Shown here: positions 35,883 to 43,980 of the stretch, piece by piece
How positions within the stretch are numbered: position 1 is the first letter of the stretch
Layout of the letters: the number at the start of each line of letters is the position of its first letter
Assembly (NCBI GenBank): GCA_041665285.1
Contig: JBAYJC010000004.1
Location: 1-64,000 of the forward strand
Source: JBAYJC01 sp041665285
GTDB taxonomy: Bacteria > Patescibacteriota > Patescibacteriia > 2-12-FULL-60-25
Direction of reading: 5' to 3'
Length of the DNA stretch: 64,000 nt
The notes under the pieces: generated by a model
Seen by the model: only the letters and a program-made list of their open reading frames with translations
What the model was told of the DNA's origin: nothing
Database searches by the model: none
Made by a program: the position numbers and the translations under genes

Positions 35883-37376
35883 TTATTTTTTGGATGCAAT
35901 TCCTTCAGAGCTTCGCTTAGGCGAAATGAAAAAACCTAATTGTTTTCCAAGCATGAGACGCGTTTGCGCATCAATAGCTGGGACAGAACCGAGAAGAATA
36001 CAGGTTACTGGCAACAGCGCCCATTGAAGCAACATAATGCCATACGCAATGGACCGAGGCAATCTCTGTGGACGCGGCGGTAACAAAGCCATGGCAAGTG
36101 CCGCGGATAAGAACAACCCAATCATGGCAAAACGCATGAGCCATTGCAGGGTAAACGGCGTATTCTGAAAAAGTGCAAAGGAACGGAATCGCTCTGGTGC
36201 AAGATAAAAAGGAAGATACCCAAGAACAAAAATCAACAGTGGAGCTGTGGCCCAGGTATACCCACCCTCCAACTGTTTGAATACCCAAAAAAGCTTCGCA
36301 AAAAAAGGCATCTGCTTATCCCGAGAAAAAGCTTCCATCATGAACGGAAAATTTTCCGCACCCCATGCCCAACGACGATACTGCTTGTATTGAGCAATAA
36401 GCGCCTTCCAATAATCCCCAGACATCACCGTATCCATAGAAACAGGGAGGTGCATCGGCGTCACACGATAGGCGCCATGATATTTGACCAAGCCCTGTAA
36501 AAAGATGCGCGAGTCTTCTGAGACAATGTCTTTTTGCCAAAAACCCACATCTATCAGCATGCGCAAACTCATGGAATGCGAAGAGAACGTCATCATGCCC
36601 TCAGGACGACCAAGCTCTGTCATGAGCCAGAATGTGGTGCCAAACATGGCCACGCGTATCGCGGCAGGCGATTCCCACAGATTGTTGTTGTAAAGCGCCA
36701 CGGGTTGATAGGAGCTACGCGTAGGATCTGGCACGGTCAAATAGAGATACGTCAAACACGAAAAATATTGCGGATGGACAATGGTATCAACATCAAAAGC
36801 AGAGACAACAACTTGTTCAGGCGGAATCCCTAACTCTGCAACACGATCAGCCGCCACGATTCCCGCATAATGCAGGTTGGATCCCTTCCCACGAATCTCC
36901 CCAACCACATCCTTGGGATGAAACGTAGTCCAAAGATGCATGAACGTGCCTTCGAATTCGGAAAGCAACGTCGCAAAAATGGGGCGCAATCGTTCCTCGT
37001 AAAGTTCTTCGCCGGCTAATACGACCATCATGCGCTTTGCCGGAAATGTACACGTGGCTAATACACGCAATGTTTCCCGTGCCACAGAAATATCCTCTTT
37101 GGAAATAGGTAAGAGAATCAGGTGACGAATTTCTTCATAGCCTTCGATCATTTCCGCCTCCTGTTGCCAGTCACGGCGACAGGCTCGATGATATCGCACC
37201 CAAGAAATAATCAAAAAAGGAACATTGTAAATAATGCGCAGGAGCCAATACAGATCAAAGAGGATGATAAAATAAATCATCCAAATCGGCCGGACAAACG
37301 AAAGGACTACAGAGGCGACTAACGTAAACCACACGATGGCGCCAGGAAGTATTTCGTACACACGTCGCATGGTCAT
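35883..37376 (-). CDS. Membrane-integral GT2-like glycosyltransferase
   Basis: 497 residues with two helices near the N-terminus (about 10-60), a cytoplasmic GT-A domain and about four C-terminal helices. Processive-GT2 features visible: VVVSAFDVDTIVHP (DXD-like), VSEDSRIFLQG (ED) and YKQYRRWAWG, close to the QXXRW motif. The overall layout resembles cellulose/hyaluronan-type synthases, though the donor and product are unknown. It overlaps the TsaB gene by 4 bases. Confidence 0.82.
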   Translation of the reverse strand: MTMRRVYEILPGAIVWFTLVASVVLSFVRPIWMIYFIILFDLYWLLRIIYNVPFLIISWVRYHRACRRDWQQEAEMIEGYEEIRHLILLPISKEDISVARETLRVLATCTFPAKRMMVVLAGEELYEERLRPIFATLLSEFEGTFMHLWTTFHPKDVVGEIRGKGSNLHYAGIVAADRVAELGIPPEQVVVSAFDVDTIVHPQYFSCLTYLYLTVPDPTRSSYQPVALYNNNLWESPAAIRVAMFGTTFWLMTELGRPEGMMTFSSHSMSLRMLIDVGFWQKDIVSEDSRIFLQGLVKYHGAYRVTPMHLPVSMDTVMSGDYWKALIAQYKQYRRWAWGAENFPFMMEAFSRDKQMPFFAKLFWVFKQLEGGYTWATAPLLIFVLGYLPFYLAPERFRSFALFQNTPFTLQWLMRFAMIGLFLSAALAMALLPPRPQRLPRSIAYGIMLLQWALLPVTCILLGSVPAIDAQTRLMLGKQLGFFISPKRSSEGIASKK

Positions 37377-37765
37377 ACGTTTGGTCTCGTAATATTTGGC
37401 TCTGCGTCATACACAGGCGCGATGTACGATTGCGCCATCTCTTTACCCTGTGTCTGCAACAGGGAGCTGAGCGCAGGAAGACGCTCCTCTGTTGCTTCAG
37501 CAGAATCTACGCCCACTAACGGCACACCCCACCAACGCGCGAGCAGATTCGCATCAAGCACACCAGAACGTACTGACGAAAACGTACCAGGCCCCTTCAC
37601 GACGCACACCCCTTCAGGCAGAGGGCGATCTCGGAGAGCGAGCGCCACTTGTGGGAGAAGCGCCGGTGCACGAAGCGCTTCTGTCGTCACAGCAACAGCG
37701 CCTCCTTCTAAAAAACCAAAACGCACGATTCCCGTGGCATGCGTATCCAAAAACAGCCAGGCCAT
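37373..37765 (-). CDS. tsaB: Compact TsaB-like protein (tRNA t6A modification)
   Basis: 130 residues against about 220 in typical TsaB. The ASKHA-fold core is kept: WLFLDTHATGIVRFGFLEGG, then VVKGPGTFSSVRSGVLDANLLARWWGVPLVGVDS, matching the GPGSFTGLRIG hallmark, and it ends in YIAPVYDAEPNITRP. Most of the C-terminal domain is missing. TsaB is a scaffold for TsaD in N6-threonylcarbamoyladenosine synthesis, so a shortened form can still be functional. TsaD and TsaE are not in this window. Start context CCTATG. Confidence 0.78.
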   Translation of the reverse strand: MAWLFLDTHATGIVRFGFLEGGAVAVTTEALRAPALLPQVALALRDRPLPEGVCVVKGPGTFSSVRSGVLDANLLARWWGVPLVGVDSAEATEERLPALSSLLQTQGKEMAQSYIAPVYDAEPNITRPNV

Positions 37766-37770
37766 AGGAT

Positions 37771-38385
37771 TTATTCCTGCTTATAATCCGCCATCGTATC
37801 AATCAACACATTCTTCGGGGCTTCCAAAATTGCATAGAGAAACTTATCTGTCATGTCTTTGCGGTATTTATATTCTTCCGGACTCATCACAGAAAAATTG
37901 ATTTCCGTGCCAAGATCCTTCTCCATTTTCGAGACCAGAAGCTGAAGCTTCTCTCGATCAATATCACCCACGATAAATAAATCCACAGGCGGCTTTCCCT
38001 TTCCAATAAACACACCAAGAAGCGCGAGATAACGCACCTCCCCTAGCTTTTCCAATTCTCGATCAAGCTGTGTTTCGAGCAATAACTGCGCCTTCACAAT
38101 GAGAGACGTCATTTCCGACAGTAATGGGAAGGACTTATTAATGACATAATAACGACGTTTGACGCCTGCCTGTTTCTTCCCGTCCGTTTCGGATACTTCC
38201 TCAATGACCACGGATTCCACAATCAACCCTAATTTCGAAAGATTCGCAAGCTCCCGGCGCACGGCATTAATCTGCGTCTCAATCAGCCTGGTGAGCTCAC
38301 GTACATACATGGGCTCATTTGGGTGCCGTAAGAACTGGCTCAAGAGCTTTACACGTGTTCGAGAACCAAATAAGTGTTCAAGCAT
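37771..38385 (-). CDS. Winged-helix transcriptional regulator
   Basis: 204 residues. The N-terminus is a winged helix (SRTRVKLLSQFLRHPNEPMYVRELTRLIETQINAVRRELANLSKLGLI). The C-terminal half (LALLGVFIGKGKPPVDLFIVGDIDREKLQLLVSKMEKDLG) resembles a nucleotidyltransferase-like fold (Asp after the strand DLFIVGD), often fused to such regulators in archaea and CPR. Ligand and targets unknown. Confidence 0.72.
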   Translation of the reverse strand: MLEHLFGSRTRVKLLSQFLRHPNEPMYVRELTRLIETQINAVRRELANLSKLGLIVESVVIEEVSETDGKKQAGVKRRYYVINKSFPLLSEMTSLIVKAQLLLETQLDRELEKLGEVRYLALLGVFIGKGKPPVDLFIVGDIDREKLQLLVSKMEKDLGTEINFSVMSPEEYKYRKDMTDKFLYAILEAPKNVLIDTMADYKQE

Positions 38386-38479
38386 ACCGTACCCACATCA
38401 TGCCCCGTCCTGACCCACTTGACAAGACAGGGGTGGACGAGCGACCAAATAGGAACGTATACTCTCACTGTTCAGTACA

Positions 38480-40633
38480 ATGATGGCCATCGAGAACCCA
38501 TGTCAATTTCGCATCGCTGAAATTGAAGTAAACAAGTCTACTCTCGATGAAAAGATCATCGGTGTTTTTCGTTATGATGCAGATCTTCGATCCCGAGCTC
38601 CTTCTACGCTCCTGATTCTCGCGGAGATCACGTCCACGCTCTATTGCTACGAACAGCTCTTAGATGCGATCAACGAAGCCGCAGAGCAGGTGCGGCCGCT
38701 TGTCTCTGGCGCAGACCTCACACCCATCGCACGCTTTGAAAAAGTCACACAGCGTATCAACGACGCGATTGCCGCGTTCGTCGCCCATGAACCAACGCCT
38801 ATTAGTTGGAATCGCGTAAACATTTTCCTCCTCCAACTCTCTGACGGTCATTTATGCTTTTCCGGCATAGGGCGTCTTTCCAACCTGTTTCTCCAAAAAC
38901 AAAAAGATGGGTCCTACCGCACGTTTGATCTGTTCGGATCCTTAGACCCTGTCACGGAAATCAATCCTGAGAAGCCCTTTAGCTCTCTCATTTGCGGAGA
39001 CATGCATGTTGGCGACGTGCTATTTGCTGGCTCGCTCAATATTCAGCGTCATTTTCAAACCATTGATTTGCAGGAGCGCCTCAAAAGCCTGCCACCTGTT
39101 ACAGCGGCACTAGAACTACGACAAGCATTAGAACAAACCGAAACGCCTGATGATTTTGCCGGTGTGGTGATTGCGAGCGTACAGCTTACGCCGCAACCCA
39201 TTACTCCCCCGAAAGCAGAACCAGCCAATACGAAACCCAAATCCACAGAATCCGTGGAAAAACTCCTGGAAACCGAGGAGCGCGCCGAGCACATCCTTTC
39301 CCCTATCATCACGCCGCTCTCTTCTGCGGATGGAGTAGATATTCCCGAGTTTTCCACCCCACTGCCTCCGCCCACGCCACGCATGGCCATTTTGCTGTCT
39401 GCCGCTCGCTCTGTTGCCGTGAACAGCATCCAAACGATTCGGGAGCGACTGACACGCACGCAAGAGGACGATGATCCCCTTGCCGCGGCGCAATTACGCT
39501 CCATGCATGCGGGACACGGCTTGTTTTTCACACGAGAACGCAAAATACAGCTCATCGTCGGCGTAGTGATTCTGCTCGTCATGGCTTCCGGAGGATTTTG
39601 GTACAAACAACATCGCGCTTTTTTAGCGGCACAACAACTCTGGAATACCGTGTATGACCAGGCTGTTGATCGAAAAACCACTGCCGAAGCAGACCAGGTA
39701 ATGGGAAATGAAGATCGTGCGCGGCAACTAGTGATCGAGGCCAAGGCACTCGTGAGCGGACTAGACGAGAAAACGCCAGATCGACAAAAGGCGCGTACAG
39801 AACTGCTACAAGGTCTTGAGGACATTCAAGCGAAACTGCGTCATGCGATTGTCGTAGAACACCCAGAGGCGCTGTATACCCTGCCAGCTGACGCAGGAGA
39901 TGTGGAATTCTCAGTCCTTGCGCTGCAAAAAAATCGACTTCTTGCTGTTCATCCACAGAATAACTCCCTGATCCGCATTGATCCTGCGACCAAGGACGTT
40001 CGCGTGATTGCCACACCGCAAAGCCTTGCTCGCATCACGCAAGCCGCGGGAACAGCAGATGGCATTGTCTTTGCCACAGAGCAAAAACAGCTCGCCACAC
40101 TGAACTCTGCCGATGAGGTGATCAAGCTCACATTCTCCACGGTAAAAGCATCAAGCACTCAAGCCATCGCGCTGTACGGTAAGCGCCTGTATGCGCTTGA
40201 CCCCTTGCACGGCATGGTGTGGCGCTATACAAAAAACGCAGAAGGCTACGGACAAGAAAGCGCCTACCTCAAACAAAACTCTCGCGATCTCACACAAGCA
40301 ACGGGTATTGCTATCGACTCAAACGTGTATCTTGCCTTTCGCAATGGCACCACCGGACGCTATCTTTCAGGCGCAGAGGAAGCATTTGATCTTCGCGCCA
40401 TTGATCCACCGCTTCAAAACGCGGCAGGCATTTGGACTGGCCTTGCCACGGATCGTTTGGTGATTGCGGACGCTGTTGGTAAACGCGTGCTTGTGTATCG
40501 CAAAGATGGTTTGCTCATCACACAATATACATCACCGGATTTTGTAAAACCTCTGGCAGTAACCGCAGACGAGGCCGCAAAAAAGATCTATATCGCTGAC
40601 GGCAAACACATCTTTGCCCTTGATCTCCCCTAA
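38480..40633 (+). CDS. PP2C-like / transmembrane / beta-propeller protein
   Basis: 717 residues (a second ATG follows immediately). The N-terminal 230 residues resemble a degenerate PP2C phosphatase: GHLCFSGIGRLSNLFL, GDMHVGDVLFAGSL and DDFAGVVIASV fit the order of PP2C strands, but the metal-binding Asp residues at the usual places are missing. A Pro/Ser linker and one transmembrane helix (about 355-375, LIVGVVILLVMASGGFWY) lead to a short coiled coil and then a C-terminal domain of about 250 residues with repeated strands (LLAVHPQNNSLIRIDPAT, RLYALDPLHGMVWRY, RLVIADAVGKRVLVYRKDG), like an NHL/SMP-30 propeller. This would be an inside-to-outside sensor-like arrangement (inference). Confidence 0.7.
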   Translation: MMAIENPCQFRIAEIEVNKSTLDEKIIGVFRYDADLRSRAPSTLLILAEITSTLYCYEQLLDAINEAAEQVRPLVSGADLTPIARFEKVTQRINDAIAAFVAHEPTPISWNRVNIFLLQLSDGHLCFSGIGRLSNLFLQKQKDGSYRTFDLFGSLDPVTEINPEKPFSSLICGDMHVGDVLFAGSLNIQRHFQTIDLQERLKSLPPVTAALELRQALEQTETPDDFAGVVIASVQLTPQPITPPKAEPANTKPKSTESVEKLLETEERAEHILSPIITPLSSADGVDIPEFSTPLPPPTPRMAILLSAARSVAVNSIQTIRERLTRTQEDDDPLAAAQLRSMHAGHGLFFTRERKIQLIVGVVILLVMASGGFWYKQHRAFLAAQQLWNTVYDQAVDRKTTAEADQVMGNEDRARQLVIEAKALVSGLDEKTPDRQKARTELLQGLEDIQAKLRHAIVVEHPEALYTLPADAGDVEFSVLALQKNRLLAVHPQNNSLIRIDPATKDVRVIATPQSLARITQAAGTADGIVFATEQKQLATLNSADEVIKLTFSTVKASSTQAIALYGKRLYALDPLHGMVWRYTKNAEGYGQESAYLKQNSRDLTQATGIAIDSNVYLAFRNGTTGRYLSGAEEAFDLRAIDPPLQNAAGIWTGLATDRLVIADAVGKRVLVYRKDGLLITQYTSPDFVKPLAVTADEAAKKIYIADGKHIFALDLP

Positions 40634-40660
40634 GCTTCTCCGCTCCTTCCCTCGCTCCTT

Positions 40661-41491
40661 ATGCTCAAACTCAAGAAACGCACGCGTTGTCCCGTACCCC
40701 CACGCACTTGTCCGCCTTCCACATTGGTTGTGCCTGGCATCAAGCTCGCTGTGGTTCTCTTATGCGGCGTCCTTCTTGTTGCTGTTGTGACGGTCCTCTT
40801 CCAGGCAATCAAGGCCTCGCAGACTCGTGAAGATTTTACGCGACAGACCGCGGCCATTGAAACCAATCTTACAAGCCTCGTCACACAACTCAATGCGTTG
40901 CGAGCCACAAATCGCTCCACCTCCACCACAACTCCGACCGAAGAGCCACGTATTCTGCTTACAATGGACACGGTTTCCGCGATACTTCCGGAAGAGCCTT
41001 CTGTGTGGAACAAAGATCTAGGTGAACGCAAAATCAGCTATATAAACACGGATCGAGGGATCTCCCTTCTTCTCCCCTATGAGCCACAATGGGGCAATCG
41101 CAAATATGCGGTCACGCCGTACGAATGGGCACAAGATGCAGAGGGCATAGACTTTGGCCCGCTCCATCAATTTTGCAATGAAGATGCAACTTGCGAATGG
41201 CTTCATGATGGAACCCTCCTCTTTCTCCCCCAACGATCTGCAGAAGAGGCTATTGCCGCAGGAGAGAGCGCTGAGGAGGCAGGGAGCATCATCACCATGA
41301 AGCGCCTGCGTCTAGGCTCACATGACGTGGTACAAGGCACACTGCGAAGCGACAGCGCAACAGACACAACAGACGTCTTTATCTGGTACGAGGTTATCGG
41401 CAAACGTTACAATTACGTTTTTCACGGAAGGACAGCCACCATGACCGCTCTACTCGAGCACGTCATGCAAACCATCGTTTTCCTCAAATAA
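40661..41491 (+). CDS. Membrane-anchored extracytoplasmic protein of unknown function
   Basis: 276 residues. One helix (about 27-50, LAVVLLCGVLLVAVVTVLFQ) follows a basic N-terminus, then a coiled-coil stretch and a compact domain (YINTDRGISLLLPYEPQWGNRKYAVTPYE) with a Cys pair (FCNEDATCEW). It starts 27 bases after the previous gene, so both are likely made from one transcript. No family recognised. Confidence 0.72.
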   Translation: MLKLKKRTRCPVPPRTCPPSTLVVPGIKLAVVLLCGVLLVAVVTVLFQAIKASQTREDFTRQTAAIETNLTSLVTQLNALRATNRSTSTTTPTEEPRILLTMDTVSAILPEEPSVWNKDLGERKISYINTDRGISLLLPYEPQWGNRKYAVTPYEWAQDAEGIDFGPLHQFCNEDATCEWLHDGTLLFLPQRSAEEAIAAGESAEEAGSIITMKRLRLGSHDVVQGTLRSDSATDTTDVFIWYEVIGKRYNYVFHGRTATMTALLEHVMQTIVFLK

Positions 41492-41525
41492 CAATATCCC
41501 TCCGACGTTTGTCGGAGGGATATTG
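41492..41525. terminator. Bidirectional terminator between convergent genes
   Basis: Perfect 15-base stem CAATATCCCTCCGAC / GTCGGAGGGATATTG around a GTTT loop, between the membrane-protein gene and rplL. Confidence 0.85.
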
Positions 41526-41542
41526 CATACGCGTAAACGCTC

Positions 41543-41938
41543 TTATTTCAGGTTGACCTTTGCACCTGCCTCTTCGAGCTTTTTCTTCATGTCCTCGGCC
41601 TCGGCCTTGGAGACACCTTCCTTGATCACTTTCGGAGCGGCGTCGACCAAGTCCTTGGCTTCCTTCAAACCAAGTCCTGTGATCTCACGCACAGCTTTGA
41701 TGGCGCCGATCTTGTTAGCGCCAGCCTCTGCGAGCTCAACATTGAACGAGGACTTTTCCTCTTCCGCGGCCGCACCTCCGACTGCTGCTACGGCAACAGG
41801 GGCCGCGGCAGACACGCCGAATTTCTGTTCAAGCAACTTCACGAGCTCTGCGAGCTCCATCACGGACAACTTCTCAATGGAAGCCACGAGTGCCTGGAAC
41901 TTCTCCGGGATCTCGACATTTTTCATTTCGTCAGACAT
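41543..41938 (-). CDS. rplL: 50S ribosomal protein L7/L12
   Basis: 131 residues. N-terminal dimerisation helices (PEKFQALVASIEKLSVMELAELVKLLEQKF), an Ala-rich hinge (SAAAPVAVAAVGGAAAEE) and the C-terminal factor-binding domain (KIGAIKAVREITGLGLKEAKDLVDAAPKVIKEGVSKAEAE). Stalk protein that recruits translation GTPases. Start context CCTATG, no Shine-Dalgarno sequence. Downstream partner of rplJ. Confidence 0.99.
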   Translation of the reverse strand: MSDEMKNVEIPEKFQALVASIEKLSVMELAELVKLLEQKFGVSAAAPVAVAAVGGAAAEEEKSSFNVELAEAGANKIGAIKAVREITGLGLKEAKDLVDAAPKVIKEGVSKAEAEDMKKKLEEAGAKVNLK

Positions 41939-41967
41939 AGGGGTAAAACTAATTTCCTACGGAATTA

Positions 41968-42465
41968 TTAGGAGCTCACGCCTTCCAACTTCTCGCGTTG
42001 TGCGTTCAACACACGGACAAACGCCGCGGCTGGACCATTCAACACAGAGAGCAACTGACCCAACAACTGATCCTTGCTCGGCAACTTGGACAATGCAACA
42101 GCATATTGCTGATCCACAGTCTTGCCTTCAAAGTAACCGCCAACGATCTTGATAGGAGCGTCCTTGCCGGCATCGCCGATAATTTTCGCACCGGCCATCT
42201 CCTCTGCGTAAGCAATGCCTACGCCGATCATGCCCGGAAACGGCTTGAAGTCGATCGTGAGACCTGCTTCTTTTGCCGCGACGTTCAGCACCGTCTTTTT
42301 TGCGACGATGTAGTCCACCTCTGCGTTGTGCAGTTTTTTACGAAGGTCAGACAACTTTGGCACGGTCATGCCCTGATAATCAGAGAACACGACGGATTTG
42401 CCCTTTTTGAACGCCTCTGTCAGCTGTTCAATGGAGTCTGCCTTTTGTGCACGGGATTTTGCCAT
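41968..42465 (-). CDS. rplJ: 50S ribosomal protein L10
   Basis: 165 residues from the ATG at 42465 (MAKSRAQKADSIEQL). Family features: FSDYQGMTVPKLSDLRKKLHNAEVDYIVAKKTVL and KIVGGYFEGKTVD, with the C-terminal L12-binding helix. It anchors L7/L12 to the ribosome and in many bacteria represses its own operon by binding the L10 leader, which is present upstream here along with a terminator hairpin. Confidence 0.98.
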   Translation of the reverse strand: MAKSRAQKADSIEQLTEAFKKGKSVVFSDYQGMTVPKLSDLRKKLHNAEVDYIVAKKTVLNVAAKEAGLTIDFKPFPGMIGVGIAYAEEMAGAKIIGDAGKDAPIKIVGGYFEGKTVDQQYAVALSKLPSKDQLLGQLLSVLNGPAAAFVRVLNAQREKLEGVSS

Positions 42466-42506
42466 AGACAAATAGGGTGTGAATAATGCGCTCGACCTTT
42501 GAAATA

Positions 42507-42532
42507 ACAAACCGCAGGGGGATTCCTGCGGA
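42507..42532 (-). terminator. Attenuator terminator between L10 leader and rplJ
   Basis: Minus strand CCGCAGG...CCTGCGG stem followed by TTTGTTATTT, about 40 bases before the rplJ start. Placed after the L10-binding structure, it suggests transcription attenuation. Confidence 0.8.
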
Positions 42533-42544
42533 TGCATCGCTCAA

Positions 42545-42643
42545 AATCAAGCGAAATGCGTTCCTCGGCAAGGTGGTGGTTTAATCCTCTGACACGCGTC
42601 AGAAGGCCTTGCTGTCTCAGGACCCAAACGTTTTGTTGGCCCT
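42545..42643 (-). promoter_or_regulatory. Ribosomal protein L10 leader (autoregulatory RNA)
   Basis: Minus strand shows the conserved core: CCTGAGACAGCAAGGC, then a variable hairpin (TCTGACGCGTGTCAGAGGA), TTAAACCACCACC and CTTGCCGAGGAACG. This order matches the Rfam L10 leader. L10 (with L12) binding is expected to switch the downstream terminator. Confidence 0.88.
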
Positions 42644-42672
42644 ATCGTAGCGAAGGACCCGTATTTCGTCAA
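42644..42672 (-). promoter_or_regulatory. Promoter of the rplJ-rplL operon
   Basis: Minus strand TTGACG (42672-42667), 17-base spacer, TACGAT (42649-42644), immediately upstream of the L10 leader. Confidence 0.82.
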
Positions 42673-42701
42673 GACAGGCAACCCTCTTGCGAGAACGGAC
42701 G

Positions 42702-43391
42702 CTAGCCTTCAAGAACAGTACCCACAAAAGGCTTGTTTTCCATGATTTGTTGCAGGTTCTTCAAGTCTGAGCCCATGGCCACGATGACGCGCATCTTTGC
42801 TTTTTGCGCAAAAGCTGAGGCAATCGGGTCAAAGGGCGTGCTCATGCCAGGGCGCCAGGTTGATCCGACAATGTCGCGGTAGTCCTTCCAGGTGAGACGA
42901 TCGTACGTTCTGGCGCTGACGCAGGTTTTTGGGTCTGCGCTACAAACGCGCTCGATATTGGTGAGGTTGACAATGGTTTTTGCGCCGTGACGCTTGGCAA
43001 GCACCGTGGCCACGTAATCCGTAGACCAACCAGGCTTCCAGCCTCCGGCCACGAGAATTGACGTGGTCCAGCGCACACGTTTCTGCGGTTGCTCGATAAT
43101 GACAGGATGCGCCAGGTCGCCGAACAACGCGCGCACGAGCATGGCATTGCATCGCGTGGCATAAATCCCCATCCAGTCTTTTTCTTCTGCCGTAGGTCGT
43201 GCAATGGCGTCCGCGGCTTGCATGTAGTGCCGCGCCGTGACGCCTCCACCTACCACGACGATGCATCGCTGACCCTTTGCGACTTCTCTTCGAAGAAACG
43301 CACGAAATGTTTTGAGAAACGTAAGATCAATCCCCTCGGCTTTGGCGATCAATGAACCGCCGAGCGAGAGGACTATGGGTGATGACGACAT
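42702..43391 (-). CDS. pyrH: UMP kinase, archaeal/CPR type
   Basis: 229 residues from the ATG at 43391. Amino-acid-kinase fold: VLSLGGSLIAK (phosphate binding), CIVVVGGGVTARHYMQAA, GGWKPGWSTDYVATVLAKRHGAK and NLTNIERVCSADPK, STPFDPIASAFAQK. GWxPGxSTD is typical of the archaeal and spirochaete-type UMP kinase, not the E. coli type. It makes UDP from UMP in pyrimidine synthesis. Start context CCTATG; 5 bases after the PF04020 gene. Confidence 0.92.
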   Translation of the reverse strand: MSSSPIVLSLGGSLIAKAEGIDLTFLKTFRAFLRREVAKGQRCIVVVGGGVTARHYMQAADAIARPTAEEKDWMGIYATRCNAMLVRALFGDLAHPVIIEQPQKRVRWTTSILVAGGWKPGWSTDYVATVLAKRHGAKTIVNLTNIERVCSADPKTCVSARTYDRLTWKDYRDIVGSTWRPGMSTPFDPIASAFAQKAKMRVIVAMGSDLKNLQQIMENKPFVGTVLEG

Positions 43392-43395
43392 AGGA

Positions 43396-43752
43396 TTAGC
43401 GACGTTCTGAAGGCGCGTTGCCCAGGAGTTCGTTCGTTGCCCAAGACACCAGCCAAAAAACAACAGCGCCCCAAAAGGCAGGACCAAATCCTTCCACACG
43501 AAAGCCAGGCACTAAGCCAGACGCAAGCCAAAACATGAGCGCGTTGATCACAAGGGTAAACAGGCCCAATGTGAGCAAGGTCACGGGCAATGAGAGAAGC
43601 GAGACAATCGGTCGAATAATGGCATTCACAAAACCAATGACAAGAGCCGCGATCAAGGCCACAAAAAACGAGCTCACAACCACGCCAGGCACCACATACG
43701 CCACCAAAAGCACGGTGAGCGCATTCAAGAGAAGACGAAGAAGAAAAAACAT
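43396..43752 (-). CDS. PF04020 (YvlD-like) four-helix membrane protein
   Basis: 118 residues with four hydrophobic helices and the conserved middle AALVIGFVNAIIRPIVSLLSLPVTLLTLGLFTLVINALMFWLAS. The family is labelled phage holin superfamily IV in databases but is a common chromosomal protein of unknown role; no phage genes are near. Confidence 0.92.
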   Translation of the reverse strand: MFFLLRLLLNALTVLLVAYVVPGVVVSSFFVALIAALVIGFVNAIIRPIVSLLSLPVTLLTLGLFTLVINALMFWLASGLVPGFRVEGFGPAFWGAVVFWLVSWATNELLGNAPSERR

Positions 43753-43771
43753 AAAGATCGTATCAAAAGAA

Positions 43772-43978
43772 TTATTCTTGATGACGCATTTCTTTCACCA
43801 CATTCTCTGCTTCTGTGAGCCGCTCGCGCAAGGCTTTTGCGAGTTCTGTTGCACGCTGATATTTTTCAATGCCCTGATCAAGATCCGGTTCCCCGCGCTC
43901 AAACCACTGGGTGATTTCTTCTAGCTCTGCAAAACCTTTGGCAAAATCGATTTCTGTCTTTTTCTTGGTCATACGCAT
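43772..43978 (-). CDS. xseB: Exodeoxyribonuclease VII small subunit
   Basis: 68 residues (66 if the second ATG is used). The pattern DFAKGFAELEEITQWFERGEPDLDQGIEKYQRATELAKALRERLTEAE is diagnostic. Forms a complex with XseA to degrade single-stranded DNA. Starts 3 bases past the xseA stop. Confidence 0.96.
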   Translation of the reverse strand: MRMTKKKTEIDFAKGFAELEEITQWFERGEPDLDQGIEKYQRATELAKALRERLTEAENVVKEMRHQE

Positions 43979-43980
43979 GG

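Noticed and set aside
39055..39825. 256-codon antisense frame in the PP2C/propeller gene
   Set aside because: Ser/Arg-rich shadow of a well-supported gene with domain structure.
43396..43752. Possible prophage remnant because of the phage holin family name
   Set aside because: PF04020 is a common chromosomal membrane family and no phage genes are near.
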